From contig NZ_CP147776.1 in assembly GCF_037300705.1 (NCBI RefSeq), forward strand, positions 310,001 to 374,000: a DNA stretch of 64,000 nt, given 5' to 3'. The notes beneath the pieces are model-generated. The model saw nothing but the letters and a program-made list of their open reading frames with translations, ran no database searches and was not told the origin of the DNA. How positions within the stretch are numbered: position 1 is the stretch's first letter; every line of letters begins with the position of its first letter. The translations under genes were made by a program, and so were the position numbers. Of the stretch, positions 21,001 through 32,600 are shown in pieces. The DNA is from Massilia sp. W12. Its GTDB lineage: Bacteria; Pseudomonadota; Gammaproteobacteria; Burkholderiales; Burkholderiaceae_D.

Positions 21001-23349
21001 GGCAATGATGTGCTGGACGGCGGCGACGGGACGGACATCGCGCGTTATGACGGCAAACAGGGCGAATATTTGTACAGCGTGAAAGCCGGCGTCATCAGCA
21101 TCACCGACAACAACGGCGCGAACGGCAATGAAGGCGTGGACGCGCTGCGCAATATCGAAACCCTGCGTTTCTCAGACCGCGACATGAGTGTCACGACTTT
21201 GAACGTCTTGCGCTATGTCGCTTCGCACGCTGACTTGATCGGCGCCTTTGGCGTGAATACCGACAGCGGCATGACACACTTCCTGAACAGCTCGGTCAAA
21301 GAAAACCGCGCCGTGGTGTTTGACCCGCAAACCTACATCGACAAATACGCCGATGTGCGCGCAGCGGTGGGCAGCGATCTGGAAGCGGCCACGCGCCATT
21401 TCATCAGCACCGGTTTTGGCCAGGGGCGCAATGACAGCAAACTCAGCGCGGACAATTTGAGTGGCACGAGCGGCAACGACAGCGTGCTGTCCTATGGCGG
21501 CAATGACACGCTGTGGGGTGGTTTGGGCAATGACGTGCTGGACGGCGGCGACGGCACAGACATTGCGCGCTATGACGGCAAACAGGGCGAATATTTATAC
21601 AGCGTGAAAGCCGGCGTCATCAGCATCAGCGACAACAACGGCGCCAACGGCAATGAAGGCGTGGACAGCTTGCGCAATATGGAAACCCTGCGCTTTGCTG
21701 ATCGCGACATGAATGTCACGACTTTGCATGCCTTGCGTTACGTTGCTTCGCACGCCGACTTGATCGGCGCTTTTGGAGTTAATACTGACAATGGCATGGC
21801 GCATTACCTGAACAGCTCAGTCAAAGAAAACCGCGCCGTGGTGTTTGACCCGCAAACCTACATCGACAAATACGCCGATGTGCGCGCAGCGGTGGGCAGC
21901 GATTTGGAAGCCGCCACGCGCCACTTCATCAGCACCGGCTTTGGCCAGGGCCGCAATGACAGCAAACTCAGCGCCGACAATTTGAGTGGCACGAACGGCA
22001 ACGACAGCATCATGTCGTATGGCGGCAATGACACCCTGTATGGCGGCCTGGGTAATGACGTGCTGAACGGTGGCGACGGGGCAGATATCGCACGTTATGA
22101 CGGCAAACAGGGCGAATATTTATACAGCGTGAAAGCCGGCGTCATCAGCATCAGCGACAACAACGGCGCCAACGGCAATGAAGGCGTGGATGCTTTGCGC
22201 AATATGGAAACCCTGCGCTTTGCTGATCGCGACATGAGTGTCACGACTTTGAACGTGTTGCGCTATGTGGCCTCGCATGCCGACTTGATCGGCGCCTTTG
22301 GCGTAAACACCGACAATGGTATGGCGCATTACCTGAACAGCTCGGTGAAAGAAAACCGCGCCGTGGTGTTTGATCCGCAAACCTATATCGACAAATACGC
22401 CGATGTGCGCGCGGCAGTCGGCAGCGATCTGGAAGCGGCTACGCGCCACTTCATCAGCACCGGCTTTGGCCAGGGCCGCAGCGACAATAAATTCAGCGCT
22501 GATAATCTCAGCGGCACGAGCGGCAATGACAGCGTGTTGTCGTATGGCGGCAATGACACCTTGTGGGGCGGCCTGGGCAATGACGTGCTGGACGGCGGCG
22601 ACGGGGTGGATATTGCACGTTACGACGGTAAAAACTCGGAATACATCTTCAACGTCAAAGCCGGCGTCATCAGCATCACCGACAACAACGGCGCGAACGG
22701 CAATGAAGGCGTGGACACCCTGCGCAATATCGAAACCCTGCGCTTTGCCGACCGCGATATGAGCGTCACCAGCGTGCAAGGCTTGCGCTACATCGCCTCG
22801 CATGCTGACTTGATCGGCGCCTTTGGCGCGAATGCAGATGCCGGCCTCACTCACTACCTGAACAATGCTGTGCGTGAAGGGCGCGGCGTGACATTTGACC
22901 CGGATATTTATCTGGCCAAATACGCCGATGTGCGCAGCGCGCATGGCGTGGATCAGGAAGCGGCGACGCGCCACTTCATCAGCACCGGCTTTGGCGCCGG
23001 GCGCAACACCAGCCTGGCCGGTAATGACGTGCTGGGCGGCAGCAGCGGGGCCGATGTGTTGGACGGCGGGGCCGGCAATGACAGCCTCAGCGGGGCCGGC
23101 GGGGCTGATGTATTCCGCTTCCAGGCCGCTTCAGGTCAGGACGTGGTGACAGACTACAACCGCGCGCAAGGCGACAAGATCTGGTTGAAGAGCAATCTGA
23201 ACAGTTCCGGCATTTTGACTGCGGCGGATGTGTTAAGCCGTGTCAGCGGCGCGAGCGACGCCGTGGTTGATCTGGGTGGTGGCAACAAAATCACCTTGAC
23301 CGGGGTGGCTGCGGCTAACTTACAAGCCACAGACTTTGTGATTTTCTGA
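15076..23349 (+). CDS. Giant RTX protein 1 (2757 residues) with degenerate M23-like N-terminus
   Basis: Start supported by AAAGGAAAG and by the MPIYNPGP beginning shared with gene 2. No N-terminal signal peptide. Residues 38-118 are LytM/M23-like (GTPVPAAADGMVV, GNHIVLEH), but the usual YAHL reads LYGNL and HLH reads QLQ, so it is very likely inactive. Residues about 190-245 are a helical domain (QSKVIDGK...DPKQTLPDL) shared by all four paralogues. From about 290 come RTX nonapeptides interleaved with eight HCBP-related modules, each closing like IRFADGTIWDQ. Residues 1695-2757 hold six 175-residue units. The end, DFNRAQGDKIW-type to DFVIF, resembles type I secretion signals. It lacks the EF-hand-rich segment of genes 2 and 3. 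Probably exported and calcium-folded; function (adhesin, matrix or enzyme scaffold) unknown. Confidence 0.9.
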   Translation: MPIYNPGPRFSLINGFGAWQDPVSGQVRQHEAQTYRVEAGTPVPAAADGMVVAAAWNKEYGNHIVLEHYLGGKKIYTLYGNLDSVSLTVGTQVSLGSALGLVSNSVVSGAPQLQFKVMSGVSFNYANPALDPASVALFPPPAPAELSASALPAAHTAGAAGMSSEAGAMQVSVENASQQASSAFNGSLHRWADLIQSKVIDGKQVKDFSLMEKAISADLRFDPKQTLPDLIAFAQDMTGKQASPWPAHDFISHELTLLPYLGAHQFQTATHLVQYLAEDVIQVSGNEQADVIIGGSTVNRLHGMGGDDWLFGCLGSDTLFGDNGNDVLVGGTGDNDNLYGGGGSDIYVFGYGDGYDVIGDGESDLALGQDWVQLSAGIKPSDLIISHVVNGLNINIRGTQDNLLISGFNTGNGASGVQGLRFADGSALSRAELLAISIQSTHLNDKLQGWNGSEKIFGGLGNDVITGGGGNDTLEGGPGFDLLEGGGGANVLIGGPGNDVYRIYSGLDTVYLEKDWGLDVVEQYAQDLVLSMGAGITAADLRFTRLPNNYHPDFRISTTDGQSQISIDRVFQSYDTNEIQGIKHIQFADGTVMTRQQIQDRIQMGNDDINYRVGTDQADLLQGFGGGDVLSGGGGNDTLDGGAGKDFIFGGDGADQLRGGPGNDLIDGGNGADVYFFGRGDGQDDIPFPFFFGAKREDILQLDAGVSGSDIIFEFGNDDYKADLKIKIAGSTDSFMLTSLFWEGYSSIRGIRFADGEFWDVDNIRERYLTGTDGSNVLRGTNMNDIFHAGGGNDSLTGERGDDTMDGGFGNDYLVGDLGADVYLFGRGYGQDTISNYDYLSSTLNPDTLQLKDGITPNDVLLWRSADDFMLQIKDTNDNVRIRNFFSQNDSGTEALEYISFANGQKWDFADILARTVTIQNQTLAGGDGNDDIKGGVGHDSLTGGAGKDILTGLQGDDSIKGNSGDDTLEGGGGTDQLDGGDGNDVYRFKLGDGQDVIVNSDTSASAIDVLEFGPGISLGNLHMVRDNLNLVLSVNDSSDQVMVSKFFLQDAAEGNAYRMDAIRFADGSTMTAEQIKHHLLQASAQDDVLVGYSQDDVMQGLGGDDILVAWAGNDTLEGGAGNDLYYPGAGENVILFNLGDGQDAIANQSQAGLAYTGKNTLVLGAGIAPEDLRLSMENENLRIAIKGHSESIVVYEYINYEDKQSLNYGLLESIKFFNGQSWGLNDIFQVFKTGGSGGDLLFGRESDDLLSGFDGADTIIGFSGNDTLNGGSDNDELTGGDGNDVLIGGSGRDFLHGDDGNDTLIGGAGDDWFYGDGGVDTYRFGLGSGCDTVRWSLSNGLDVIELGDGITPQDVHLRFNSEIMTLSFAEDVLYWNWISVKQLPAMIRFADGTIWDQALLQQKFFQSAENEGTRLEGLEGPDLILGGGGADEIYGRTGNDTLDGGVDNDNLYGQEGDDSLFGQSGHDNLGGGEGNDTLEGGPGNDMLLGYLGNDVYKFKPGFGQDNIDHGIFDAQAPGDQDVVLFAGGIHPGQLNLIKSFNDLIVKIGIDQITISKYFWYSGNQEYNPEMLRFENGFTLDRAAVLTRLIDSSNKNGADIIYGTAASETLDAGGGENIINAGAGNDTLKSGFGDEALDGGDGQDSAVYSGKFNAYSFDVFNGVITISSDADGKDLLRNIETLQFTDRNVSVPDGLRYIASYGDLMNVFKTDGDAGLNHYLNRGANEGRKASFNPQVYLDKYADVRALAGTDLQTATLHFIQTGFAQGRTDSMSSADALNGTAGNDSILSYGGNDTLYGGLGNDVLEGGDGVDIARYDGKQSEYLYSVKAGVISVGDLNGANGNEGVDALRNIETLRFSDRDMSVTTLNALRYVASHADLIGAFGVNTDSATAHYLNSSVKENRGVTFDAQAYIDKYADVRAAVGGDLEAATRHFITTGFGQGRNDSKLSADNLSGTTGNDSVLSYGGNDTLWGGLGNDVLDGGDGTDIARYDGKQGEYLYSVKAGVISITDNNGANGNEGVDALRNIETLRFSDRDMSVTTLNVLRYVASHADLIGAFGVNTDSGMTHFLNSSVKENRAVVFDPQTYIDKYADVRAAVGSDLEAATRHFISTGFGQGRNDSKLSADNLSGTSGNDSVLSYGGNDTLWGGLGNDVLDGGDGTDIARYDGKQGEYLYSVKAGVISISDNNGANGNEGVDSLRNMETLRFADRDMNVTTLHALRYVASHADLIGAFGVNTDNGMAHYLNSSVKENRAVVFDPQTYIDKYADVRAAVGSDLEAATRHFISTGFGQGRNDSKLSADNLSGTNGNDSIMSYGGNDTLYGGLGNDVLNGGDGADIARYDGKQGEYLYSVKAGVISISDNNGANGNEGVDALRNMETLRFADRDMSVTTLNVLRYVASHADLIGAFGVNTDNGMAHYLNSSVKENRAVVFDPQTYIDKYADVRAAVGSDLEAATRHFISTGFGQGRSDNKFSADNLSGTSGNDSVLSYGGNDTLWGGLGNDVLDGGDGVDIARYDGKNSEYIFNVKAGVISITDNNGANGNEGVDTLRNIETLRFADRDMSVTSVQGLRYIASHADLIGAFGANADAGLTHYLNNAVREGRGVTFDPDIYLAKYADVRSAHGVDQEAATRHFISTGFGAGRNTSLAGNDVLGGSSGADVLDGGAGNDSLSGAGGADVFRFQAASGQDVVTDYNRAQGDKIWLKSNLNSSGILTAADVLSRVSGASDAVVDLGGGNKITLTGVAAANLQATDFVIF
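20158..23349 (+). repeat. Six tandem 525-bp units, 3' end of RTX gene 1
   Basis: Unit starts (LRYxAS codons) at 20158, 20683, 21208, 21733, 22258 and 22783, exactly 525 bp apart. Each 175-residue unit has two helical YADVR-type segments, two RTX nonapeptide runs (GGNDTL, GGLGNDVL) and a strand-rich closing part (GEYLYSVKAGVIS). From the first unit start to the stop is 3192 bp, the same as in RTX gene 2. Confidence 0.95.
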
Positions 23350-23370
23350 AGCCGCCATTAACCCTTGGAG

Positions 23371-23400
23371 CGCCGCTTGCAAGCCAGGCGGCGTTTTTTT
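23371..23400 (+). terminator. Rho-independent terminator after RTX gene 1
   Basis: CGCCGC pairs with GCGGCG and is followed by T7. It separates RTX genes 1 and 2 into distinct transcripts. Confidence 0.75.
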
Positions 23401-23517
23401 GCATGCAAAAACGTGATGCGCGGGAAGCCTGCGCAGCATGAGAAGCGCTATCGCATAATTCAATGCCAATAATCAATAAAAAATATATAAAATTGTTATT
23501 CTAGGTGGTGAATTGTT

Positions 23518-23546
23518 TTGACATTGCTGAGTTGCTCATGTGTAAT
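23518..23546 (+). promoter_or_regulatory. Sigma-70-like promoter of RTX gene 2
   Basis: TTGACA (23518-23523), 17-bp spacer, TGTAAT (23541-23546). The downstream half TTGACATT and a GTTGC motif in the spacer are shared with the RTX gene 1 promoter. Confidence 0.7.
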
Positions 23547-23638
23547 ATCGGGTTGACATGGAAACAGAATCAGGCGTTTGCTCACAAGGTAAATGCATGT
23601 TTCCAAATATATTTTTTGCGCTTTCATAGAGGATGGGC

Positions 23639-26600
23639 ATGCCGATATACAACCCAGGGCCACAATTCACTTTGATGAATAAATTTGGTGTGATGCAAAA
23701 TGTACACACTGGTGAGCAAACCCCGCAACAAGCAGATATTTACAGCGCATCAGCCGGAACCCCGATACCAGCTGCTGCAGACGGGGTGGTGGTGGCCAGT
23801 GGTTGGCATAAAGCGTATGGCAACCACATTGTGCTGGAACATAATCTGGGCGGGCAAAAGACATTCACCCTGTATGGCAATCTCGAAAAGGCGGATTTGG
23901 CGGTGGGCGTCCAGGTCAAACTGGGCAGCGCCATCGGTTTGGCCGGCAACAGCGGCACCGGCGCCGCGCCGCAACTGCAATTCAAAGTCATGAGCGGCAA
24001 CGGTTTTGATTACAGCAATGCGGCGCTGAATCCGGCCAATTTCGATCAATTTCCGCTGCGTGAGCAAAGCGATTTGGGCGGGCCTGATTCCCTGCACGCG
24101 CGGGTTGCTGTGTCCCCCGGTATGGTGAGTGAACATGCCGCCATCCTGGCTTTGCAGGGCAGCATCAAGCCACAACTGGGCGTCCTGGTGCTGAACCTGA
24201 AAGATGCCAATCTGGATGGTATTCAAGTCAATACCATTGATAATGGCGGCGGCATGGCCTTTGATCGCGATGGCGATGGCAATAAAGAGTTTGGCGCATG
24301 GTACGGGCCGGAAAATTACTTTCTGGTGCGCGATCTGAACGGCAATGGCCTGATTGATTCCGGGCGCGAAATGTTTGGCGCGCACACGATGTTGGCTAAC
24401 GGCAAACTGGCTGTGGATGCCTATCAGGCGCTCAGTGATTTGGATGCCAATCAAGATGGGAAGGTCAATGCACATGACCCGGCTTTCCGCGAATTAATAT
24501 TGTGGAGCGACTACAACCAGGACGGTATCAGCCAAGCCGACGAACAGGCTTCAATTTATAACTTCAATATCAGCAATTTGCTGACTGATAAAAAAACGGT
24601 GGACTACCGCCTGCCGAATGGTGAAATGCTCGGCCTGCACGCTCCAGTGTTGGTGGAGACTTGGTGGAGTCCGCAGTATACGCGCATCTCCGCGCAGGCC
24701 TATGAAAGCACGATCGACCTGCGGCAGCTGAAGGACAGCTGGGGGCATCGTTTTAATGACAGCATCGAACTCAGCCAGCAAGCGCGTCATTTACCCAATT
24801 TGCTGGGTTCCGGTCAGGTGCGTGATTTGAATCAGGCAATCAGTCTGGCCCCGGAACTCGGACAAACCCTGATTTCCTATCTGAAGTCCGGCAGCCGCGC
24901 AGCGGAAATGACGCAGCTCGATACTTTGCTGGAAAAGTGGGCCGACACCTCCAGCATGAAGTCGCTGCAAAAACAGGCGCAGGCCTTGGCCGGGCAGGGC
25001 GTGACGCTGAGCTACAACCTGGAAGGGTTGAGCACGCAAGAGGCGCAACAGGCGTTTTTGCGCAAGTTGGGCGTGCTGGAGCGCTTCATGGGCTTTACCT
25101 ATGCCGGCCCGGATGGCGCAATGCGCAGCAGTCCCTTGAGCGCCAACGAAGGCGCGCTGCTGGTGAATTTCAGCGCACAGCAAATTGCCAGCATTGAGCA
25201 AGCGTATCAAAGGATGAAGCTGGATATCCATGAGTCCCTTTTGACGCAGGGGCGCTTACATCTTTGGACCGATGCGATTCAGAGCAAAGTGGTGGATGGC
25301 AAACTGGTCAATGATTTCAGTTTGATGGAAAAACAGATCAGCGCCGAATTACGTCTGGACCCGAAGCAGACGTTGCCGGATTTGCTGGAATTTGTCAGCA
25401 ATATGGGCGGCGAGCGCGCCGCCTGGCAAGCCATGAATTTCATGAACCGCGAGCTGTCGGCCCTGCCTGAATGGGATGTGCAGCAATATCAAACCACCAC
25501 CCATACCGTGCGTTTTGCCAGCACGCAGACGCCGGGGGCAAGCATCAACGCTGTCAATTTGAATGATGCGATGATTGGCGGCAATAATGGTGACACACTG
25601 CAAGGCAAAGCTGGCGATAACTGGCTGTTTGGCCGTGGCGGCAATGATACCTTGTACGGTGGCGGCGGGAATGATGTGCTGGCGGGCGGCGCAGGCAATG
25701 ATTCGCTGAATGGCGGCAAGGGGAATGACACCTATATTTTTGATCGCGGCGATGGTCAGGATACGATCAGCTATAGCACCGTGGAGCAAATGGGCGAAGA
25801 AGATTGGGTGCAATTCGGCAAGGGCGTTTTGCAATCCGATGTGCTGGTGAAGCGCGAATATCAAAATTTGCTCATCAGCTTCAAAAACAGCCAGGATAAA
25901 TTGGTGCTGGATGGATTTTTCCCGTGGAACCCATCGGCCAGAATCATGGGGCTGCGCTTTGCCGATGGCTCGCAGCTGAGCGCGGCTGAACTCGATCAGC
26001 TGGTGTTGCGCGGCACAGGGGAGGGCGAGCGCATCTACGGTTACGATGGCGATGAACGGATCGACGCGCTGGATGGCAATGACACCGTCGAAGGACAGGG
26101 CGGTAAAGATTGGCTTTCGGGTGGCAATGGCTACGATGTGCTGAATGGCGGCGCCGATAATGACACCTTGGAAGGCGGCAGCGGCAATGATTTGCTGAGC
26201 GGCGGCGAAGGTAATGATTTCATGGCTGGCGGCGCGGGCAATGACACTTATTCAGCCGACTCAGGCAACGACACCGTGTACCTGGAGGCGGATTGGGGCG
26301 TAGATCAAATTGATCCGTCTTCCAGCAATTTGGTGCTCAGAATGGGGCCGGGAATCAGTGCCGCCGATTTAAGCTTCGCACGCACCCTGTCCAATTATTT
26401 TTACGATAATAATGCTTTGCTCATCGCCAGTTCAAATGGCGCAAATCAAATCCGCATCAACAATTTCTTTTCCTATCAGCAACAGCTTCCGGTTAATCTG
26501 AGTCGCATTATTTTCAGCGACGGGACGGAGCTGACGGGTGAACAAGTCCGTCAACTGACCTTGCACGGGAATGCGCTGGACAATGTTCTATACGGAACGG

Positions 26601-29600
26601 ATGCCGCTGAGCTGATGGCCGGTTTGGAGGGGAATGATGAATTGCATGGCGCGGCGGGCGCGGATACCTTGGAAGGCAGCGTCGGCAACGACACGCTGGA
26701 AGGCGGCGCCGGGGCCGATCTTGTGCTGGGCGGTGAAGATAATGACGTATTGCGCGGGGAGGATGGCGATGACGTTTTACAAGCGGGCAAGGGCAATGAT
26801 TCCCTGTATGGCGACGCAGGTGCAGACACCTTATCGGGCGGCGCCGGGAATGATCTCATCAGCGGCGGCGGCGGTGCAGATGTGTACCTGTTTGGGCGGG
26901 GGGACGGGCAGGACACTATCCTCTGGAATGGTTCCAGCACTGAAATGCGGGAAGGCGTTTTACAGTTTGGCGCAGGCATCAGCAGCACTGAACTGGACTT
27001 CTCGATTTATTACGGCGTTTTAAATGTCAAGATACATGGCACGGAAGACAGCGTGCAGATTTCTGGCGTCAATGCGAATTCATTGGGCGAGCTTAAGGGC
27101 TTTCGTTTTGCCGATGGCGAATACCTGGATTGGGCTGGACTGAAACAACGCATGCTCACCGGGAGCGATGCGAATGACTACATCCACGACTTTGAAACAG
27201 ATGATGTATTGAGCGGCGGCGCTGGCAACGATAGGCTGTCGGCGGCCTATGGCGCCGACAGCCTGTCGGGTGGTAGCGGCGATGACGTACTGAGCGGTGG
27301 CTTTGACAACGATACATTGCACGGCGGCGCCGGCAATGATTCGCTGGTGGGGAATGAAGGTGCAGACCTCTACCTGTTTGAACGGGGCGCTGGGCAGGAC
27401 AGCATTAACAATGCTGAGTATGAAAGCGCGCTAAGTAACCAGGACACCTTGCAATTCGGCGCCGGCATTTTGCCAACCGATCTGCTGCTGCTGCGTGATC
27501 AGAATGACTTGTTGTTGCGTATCAAGGACAGTGGCGATAGCGTCAGAATTTTTTACTATTTCAGTCAAAACGCCAGCAGCAATTATGCCGTGAGGAACAT
27601 CAAGTTTGCCGACGGACAGATCTGGCAAATTTCCGATGTGGTGTCACGTGCTGTGTCACTTTATAACCAGAATATGTCGGGCAGTACGGGTGCTGATTTT
27701 TTACAAGGCGGGTTTGGCAACGACACCTTGAACGCGCTGGACGGCAATGATTTGCTTAAAGGACTGGAAGGCAACGACTCTTTGACCGCCGGGGCTGGCA
27801 ATGACACCCTGGAAGGCGGACTGGGCAATGACATTTTATTTGGCAACGATGGCAATGATGTGTATCGCTTCAATTTGGGCGATGGCTTCGATCAAATCAT
27901 TAATGCCGACGGCACAGACAGCACGGATATTCTTGAATTTGGCGCCGGCATCAATGCCGACAATTTAGTGTTGCGCCGTATGGGATCGGATCTTTGGCTG
28001 AGTGTGTCAGGTCAAGAAGACCGCCTGGAAATTGTAGGATTTTTCTACCTGGATGCGTCTGCCGCCAACCGGAGCCGCATTGACATGATCCGTTTTGCGG
28101 ATAACAGCCAATTGAGCGTGGCGCAAATCATCAGCCGCATCTTACAAGCCAGCAATGGCGCCGATGCCATAACCGGCATGGATGCCGGCGAATTGATTGC
28201 CGCGCTGGATGGCAATGACACGGTGGACGGCGGCGCGGGCAATGACACATTGCAGGGCGGCGCCGGCGACGATTCCTTGCTGGGTGGGGATGGCAATGAC
28301 TTGCTGCAGGGAGGCGCCGGCGCTGATATTCTGAACGGTGGCAATGGCAATGACACCATGGAAGGCGGCAGTGGGAATGACACCATTTATCCGATGGAGG
28401 GCGAAAATGTCTATAAGTTTGGCCGAGGCGATGGGCAGGATATCGTGGCGCCTGACCCGGATCACTATCCCTACTACAATCAGAACAATATGTTGCAATT
28501 GGGGGCGGGCATTGTCCCTGATGATATTGACATCAAAAAAATTGGCAACTCACTGACGCTGGAAATCAAAGGCACGACTGACAGCATTCTGTTTCAGCGT
28601 TTTTTTGAACCGAACATCTATTCCGGCCCGCAATACACAGATTTGCTGAAGTCGATTCAGTTCGCCACGGGCGAAGTGTGGAATAGCGCTGAAATTTTTC
28701 AGAAACTGCTGATCGGCACTGCCGCGCATGACGACCTGATAAGCCGGGAGTTTGGCGATGTGATGAATGGCTTGGCTGGCGATGATACGCTGCGGGGCTA
28801 CGGCGGCAACGACAGTCTTGATGGCGGAACCGGCAATGACAACCTGGATGGTGGCCTTGGCAATGACCTGGTGCTCGGCTCCGCAGGGCGCGACAGCCTG
28901 CTGGGCAGCGAGGGCGATGACACGCTGTATGGCGGCCCGGGCGATGACACCATGATTGGCGGCGAAGGCGCTGACATCTATAGGTTCGGGCTGGGCGATG
29001 GGCGCGATCTGGTGCAGCCTGAGTACGCCAATAATATCGGCGATGTGCTGCAACTCGGCCCCGGCATTTTGCCGCAAGATGTGAGTTTGCAGCTCAATGG
29101 CGACGCCCTGGTCGTGAAGCTCAAGGGGAATGAAGCAGATGTATTATCGTGGCGCATGTCAACTGCCAATATTGGCAATCAAGCGCCGACTGAAATCCGG
29201 TTTGCCGATGGCGCTGTGTTGAGTCAGGCCGCAATCCTGAAAACAATCCTGCAGGCCGCTGATCCTGGGGTAATGAATCTAAGGACTGGCGACGAATCCG
29301 AGCTGATTTTTGCTGGCGCGGGCAATGACACTGTTTATGGCGGCGGCGGCAACGATACCATTCATGGTGGCGAGGATGATGACACCTTATCTGGCGATAC
29401 CGGGGCTGACTTTTTGCTTGGCGCTGAAGGCAGCGATTTCCTGGCAGGCAATGAAGGGGGTGATACGCTGGAAGGCGGTGCGGGCAACGATGTATTGCAC
29501 GGCGGCCCAGGTAATGATGTGTTTATCTATACTGCCGGCGATGGCTTGGACACCATTGATCGATATTACTGGCAGTTGCAAGCAGCCGGCGAGCAGGATG

Positions 29601-32600
29601 TGCTTTTACTCAAAGGCGGCATCCAGCCTGGCCAGCTGAAGTTCGTGCGTGATATCAGCAGCTTGCAGATAATGATGCCGACAGGTCAAGTCACCATTCA
29701 TGGCTATTTCGACTTTGAAACAAATCAAGGCAGTATGCCTGCGCTCTTGCGCTTTGAGGATGGCTTCACGCTGGATAAAAACGCTGTACTGGCGCGTATG
29801 GTCAGTAAAGACAATAAAAATGGCCCGGATATAGTGTATGGAACGGATGGCTCAGATTTTCTGGAAGCCGGCGGCGGAGTCAACACCCTGAATGGCGCTG
29901 CAGGCAACGACACCCTGCAATCAGGCTACAACGCTGACGCGATGGATGGCGGGGCCGGGCAGGATGTTGCGCTGTTCAAGGGCAATTACAGCCATTTCAG
30001 ATTTGAAGTCTTCAACGGCATTGTCACCACCCGCAGCAATCTGGATGGCCAGGACATTTTGCGCAATGTCGAGACCTTGCAATTTGCCGACCGCAGCATC
30101 AGTGTGCCGGATGGTCTGCGCTATCTCGCCAGCCATAACGATTTGATGGATGCCTTCAAGACCGACGCGGACGCCGCTTTGCTGCATTATTTAACAACCG
30201 GCGCCAAAGAAGGACGCAACGCCAGTTTTGATGCGCAAACCTATGTGGACAAATACGCCGATGTGCGCGCAATCTTTGGGGCCGACTTGCAAGGCGCCAC
30301 CATGCATTTCATCGCCCAGGGGCGGGGGCTGGGACGCAGCGACAGCAAAACCAGCGCGGATAATCTGCGCGGCACGGATGGCAATGACAGCGTGTTGTCG
30401 TTTGGCGGTAATGACAAATTGTGGGGCGGCGCGGGCAATGACGTGCTGGATGGCGGCGAGGGCTTGGATATGGCGCTGTATGACGGTAAGAATACCGATT
30501 ACCGTTTTAGCGTGAAGTCCGGCGAGATCAGCGTCAGCGACGCCAACAGCGCCAACGGCAATGAGGGCGTGGATACTTTGCGCAATATCGAAATCCTGAG
30601 CTTTGCCGAGCGTGATATGTCTGTCACCAATTTGAATGTGTTGCGCTACGTGGCGTCGCATGCCGATTTGATCGGCGCCTTTGGCGTGAATTACGATAAC
30701 GCGGCTACCCACTACCTGAACAGCGCAGTCAGAGAAAACCGAGGCGTTACGTTCGACCCGCAAGTCTATATCGATAAATATGCTGATGTGCGCGCAGCAG
30801 TAGGTGGCGACCTGGAAGCCGCCACGCGCCACTTCATCAGCAGCGGCTTTGGGTTAAGCCGCAGCGACAGCAAACTCAGCGCCGATAATTTGAGCGGCAC
30901 GAGCGGCAATGACAGCGTGTTGTCGTTTGGTGGCAATGACACCCTGTGGGGCGGCCTGGGCGATGATGTGCTGGACGGCGGCGACGGTGTGGACATCGCA
31001 CGCTTTGACGGCAAACAGGGCGAATATTTATACAGCGTGAAAGGCGGCGTCATCAGCGTGGGCGACCTCAATGGCGCGAACGGCAATGAAGGCGTGGACA
31101 GCTTGCGCAATATGGAAACCCTGCGTTTCGCTGACCGCGACATGAATGTCACCACCCTGAACGCCTTGCGTTACGTCGCGTCGCATGCTGACTTGATCGG
31201 CGCGTTTGGCGTGAACACCGATAACGCCACCACGCATTTCCTGAACAGCTCAGTCAAAGAAAACCGCGCCGTCACGTTTGACCCGCAGGTTTATATCGAC
31301 AAATACGCCGATGTGCGCACTGCAGTCGGTAGCGACCTGGAAGCGGCCACGCGCCACTTCATCAGCACCGGGTTTGGCCAGGGACGCAACGACAGCAAAC
31401 TCAGCGCTGATAATTTGACAGGCAGCACCGGCAACGACAGCATCTTGTCGTATGGCGGCAATGACACCCTGTATGGCGGCTTGGGCAATGACGTGCTGGA
31501 CGGCGGCGACGGCGCCGACATTGCACGTTATGACGGCAAACAGGGCGAGTATTTATACAGCGTGAAAGCCGGCGTCATCAGCGTCAGTGACATCAATGGC
31601 GCGAACGGCAATGAGGGCGTGGACAGCTTGCGCAATATGGAAACCCTGCGTTTCTCTGACCGCGACATGAATGTCACGACTTTGAACGTGCTGCGCTATG
31701 TGGCCTCGCATGCCGACTTGATCGGCGCGTTTGGTGTGAACACCGACAGCGGCATGACACACTTCCTGAACAGCTCGGTCAAAGAAAACCGCGCCGTGGT
31801 GTTTGACCCGCAAACCTACATCGACAAATACGCCGATGTGCGTGCAGCGGTGGGCGGCGATCTGGAAGCGGCCACGCGCCATTTCATCAGCACCGGCTTT
31901 GGTCAGGGCCGCAATGATAGCAAACTCAGCGCTGACAATTTGAGTGGCACGAGCGGCAACGACAGCGTGCTGTCTTTTGGCGGCAATGACACCCTGTATG
32001 GCGGCCTGGGCAATGACGTGCTGGACGGTGGCGACGGCGCAGATATCGCACGTTATGACGGCAAACAGGGCGAATATTTATACAGCGTGAAAGCCGGCGT
32101 CATCAGCATCAGCGACAACAACGGCGCCAACGGCAATGAAGGCGTGGACAGCTTGCGCAATATGGAAACCCTGCGCTTTGCTGATCGCGACATGAATGTC
32201 ACGACTTTGAACGCCTTGCGTTACGTTGCTTCGCACGCCGACTTGATCGGCGCCTTTGGCGTGAATACCGACAGCGGCATGACACACTTCCTGAACAGCT
32301 CGGTCAAAGAAAACCGCGCCGTGGTGTTTGATCCGCAAACCTATATCGACAAATACGCCGATGTGCGCGCGGCAGTCGGCAGCGATCTGGAAGCGGCTAC
32401 GCGCCACTTCATCAGCACCGGCTTTGGCCTGGGCCGTAGCGACAATAAATTCAGCGCCGACAATTTGACAGGCACCACCGGCAACGACAGCGTGCTGTCA
32501 TTCGGCGGCAATGACACCCTGTATGGCGGTTTGGGTAATGACGTGCTGGACGGCGGCGACGGTGTGGACATCGCACGTTATGACGGTAAAAACTCGGAAT

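Noticed and set aside
24180-24560. FrpC-type self-cleaving module in RTX protein 2
   Set aside because: The calcium-loop region resembles it, but the Asp-Pro-Leu cleavage start is not present at the expected place, so only the EF-hand-like part is claimed.
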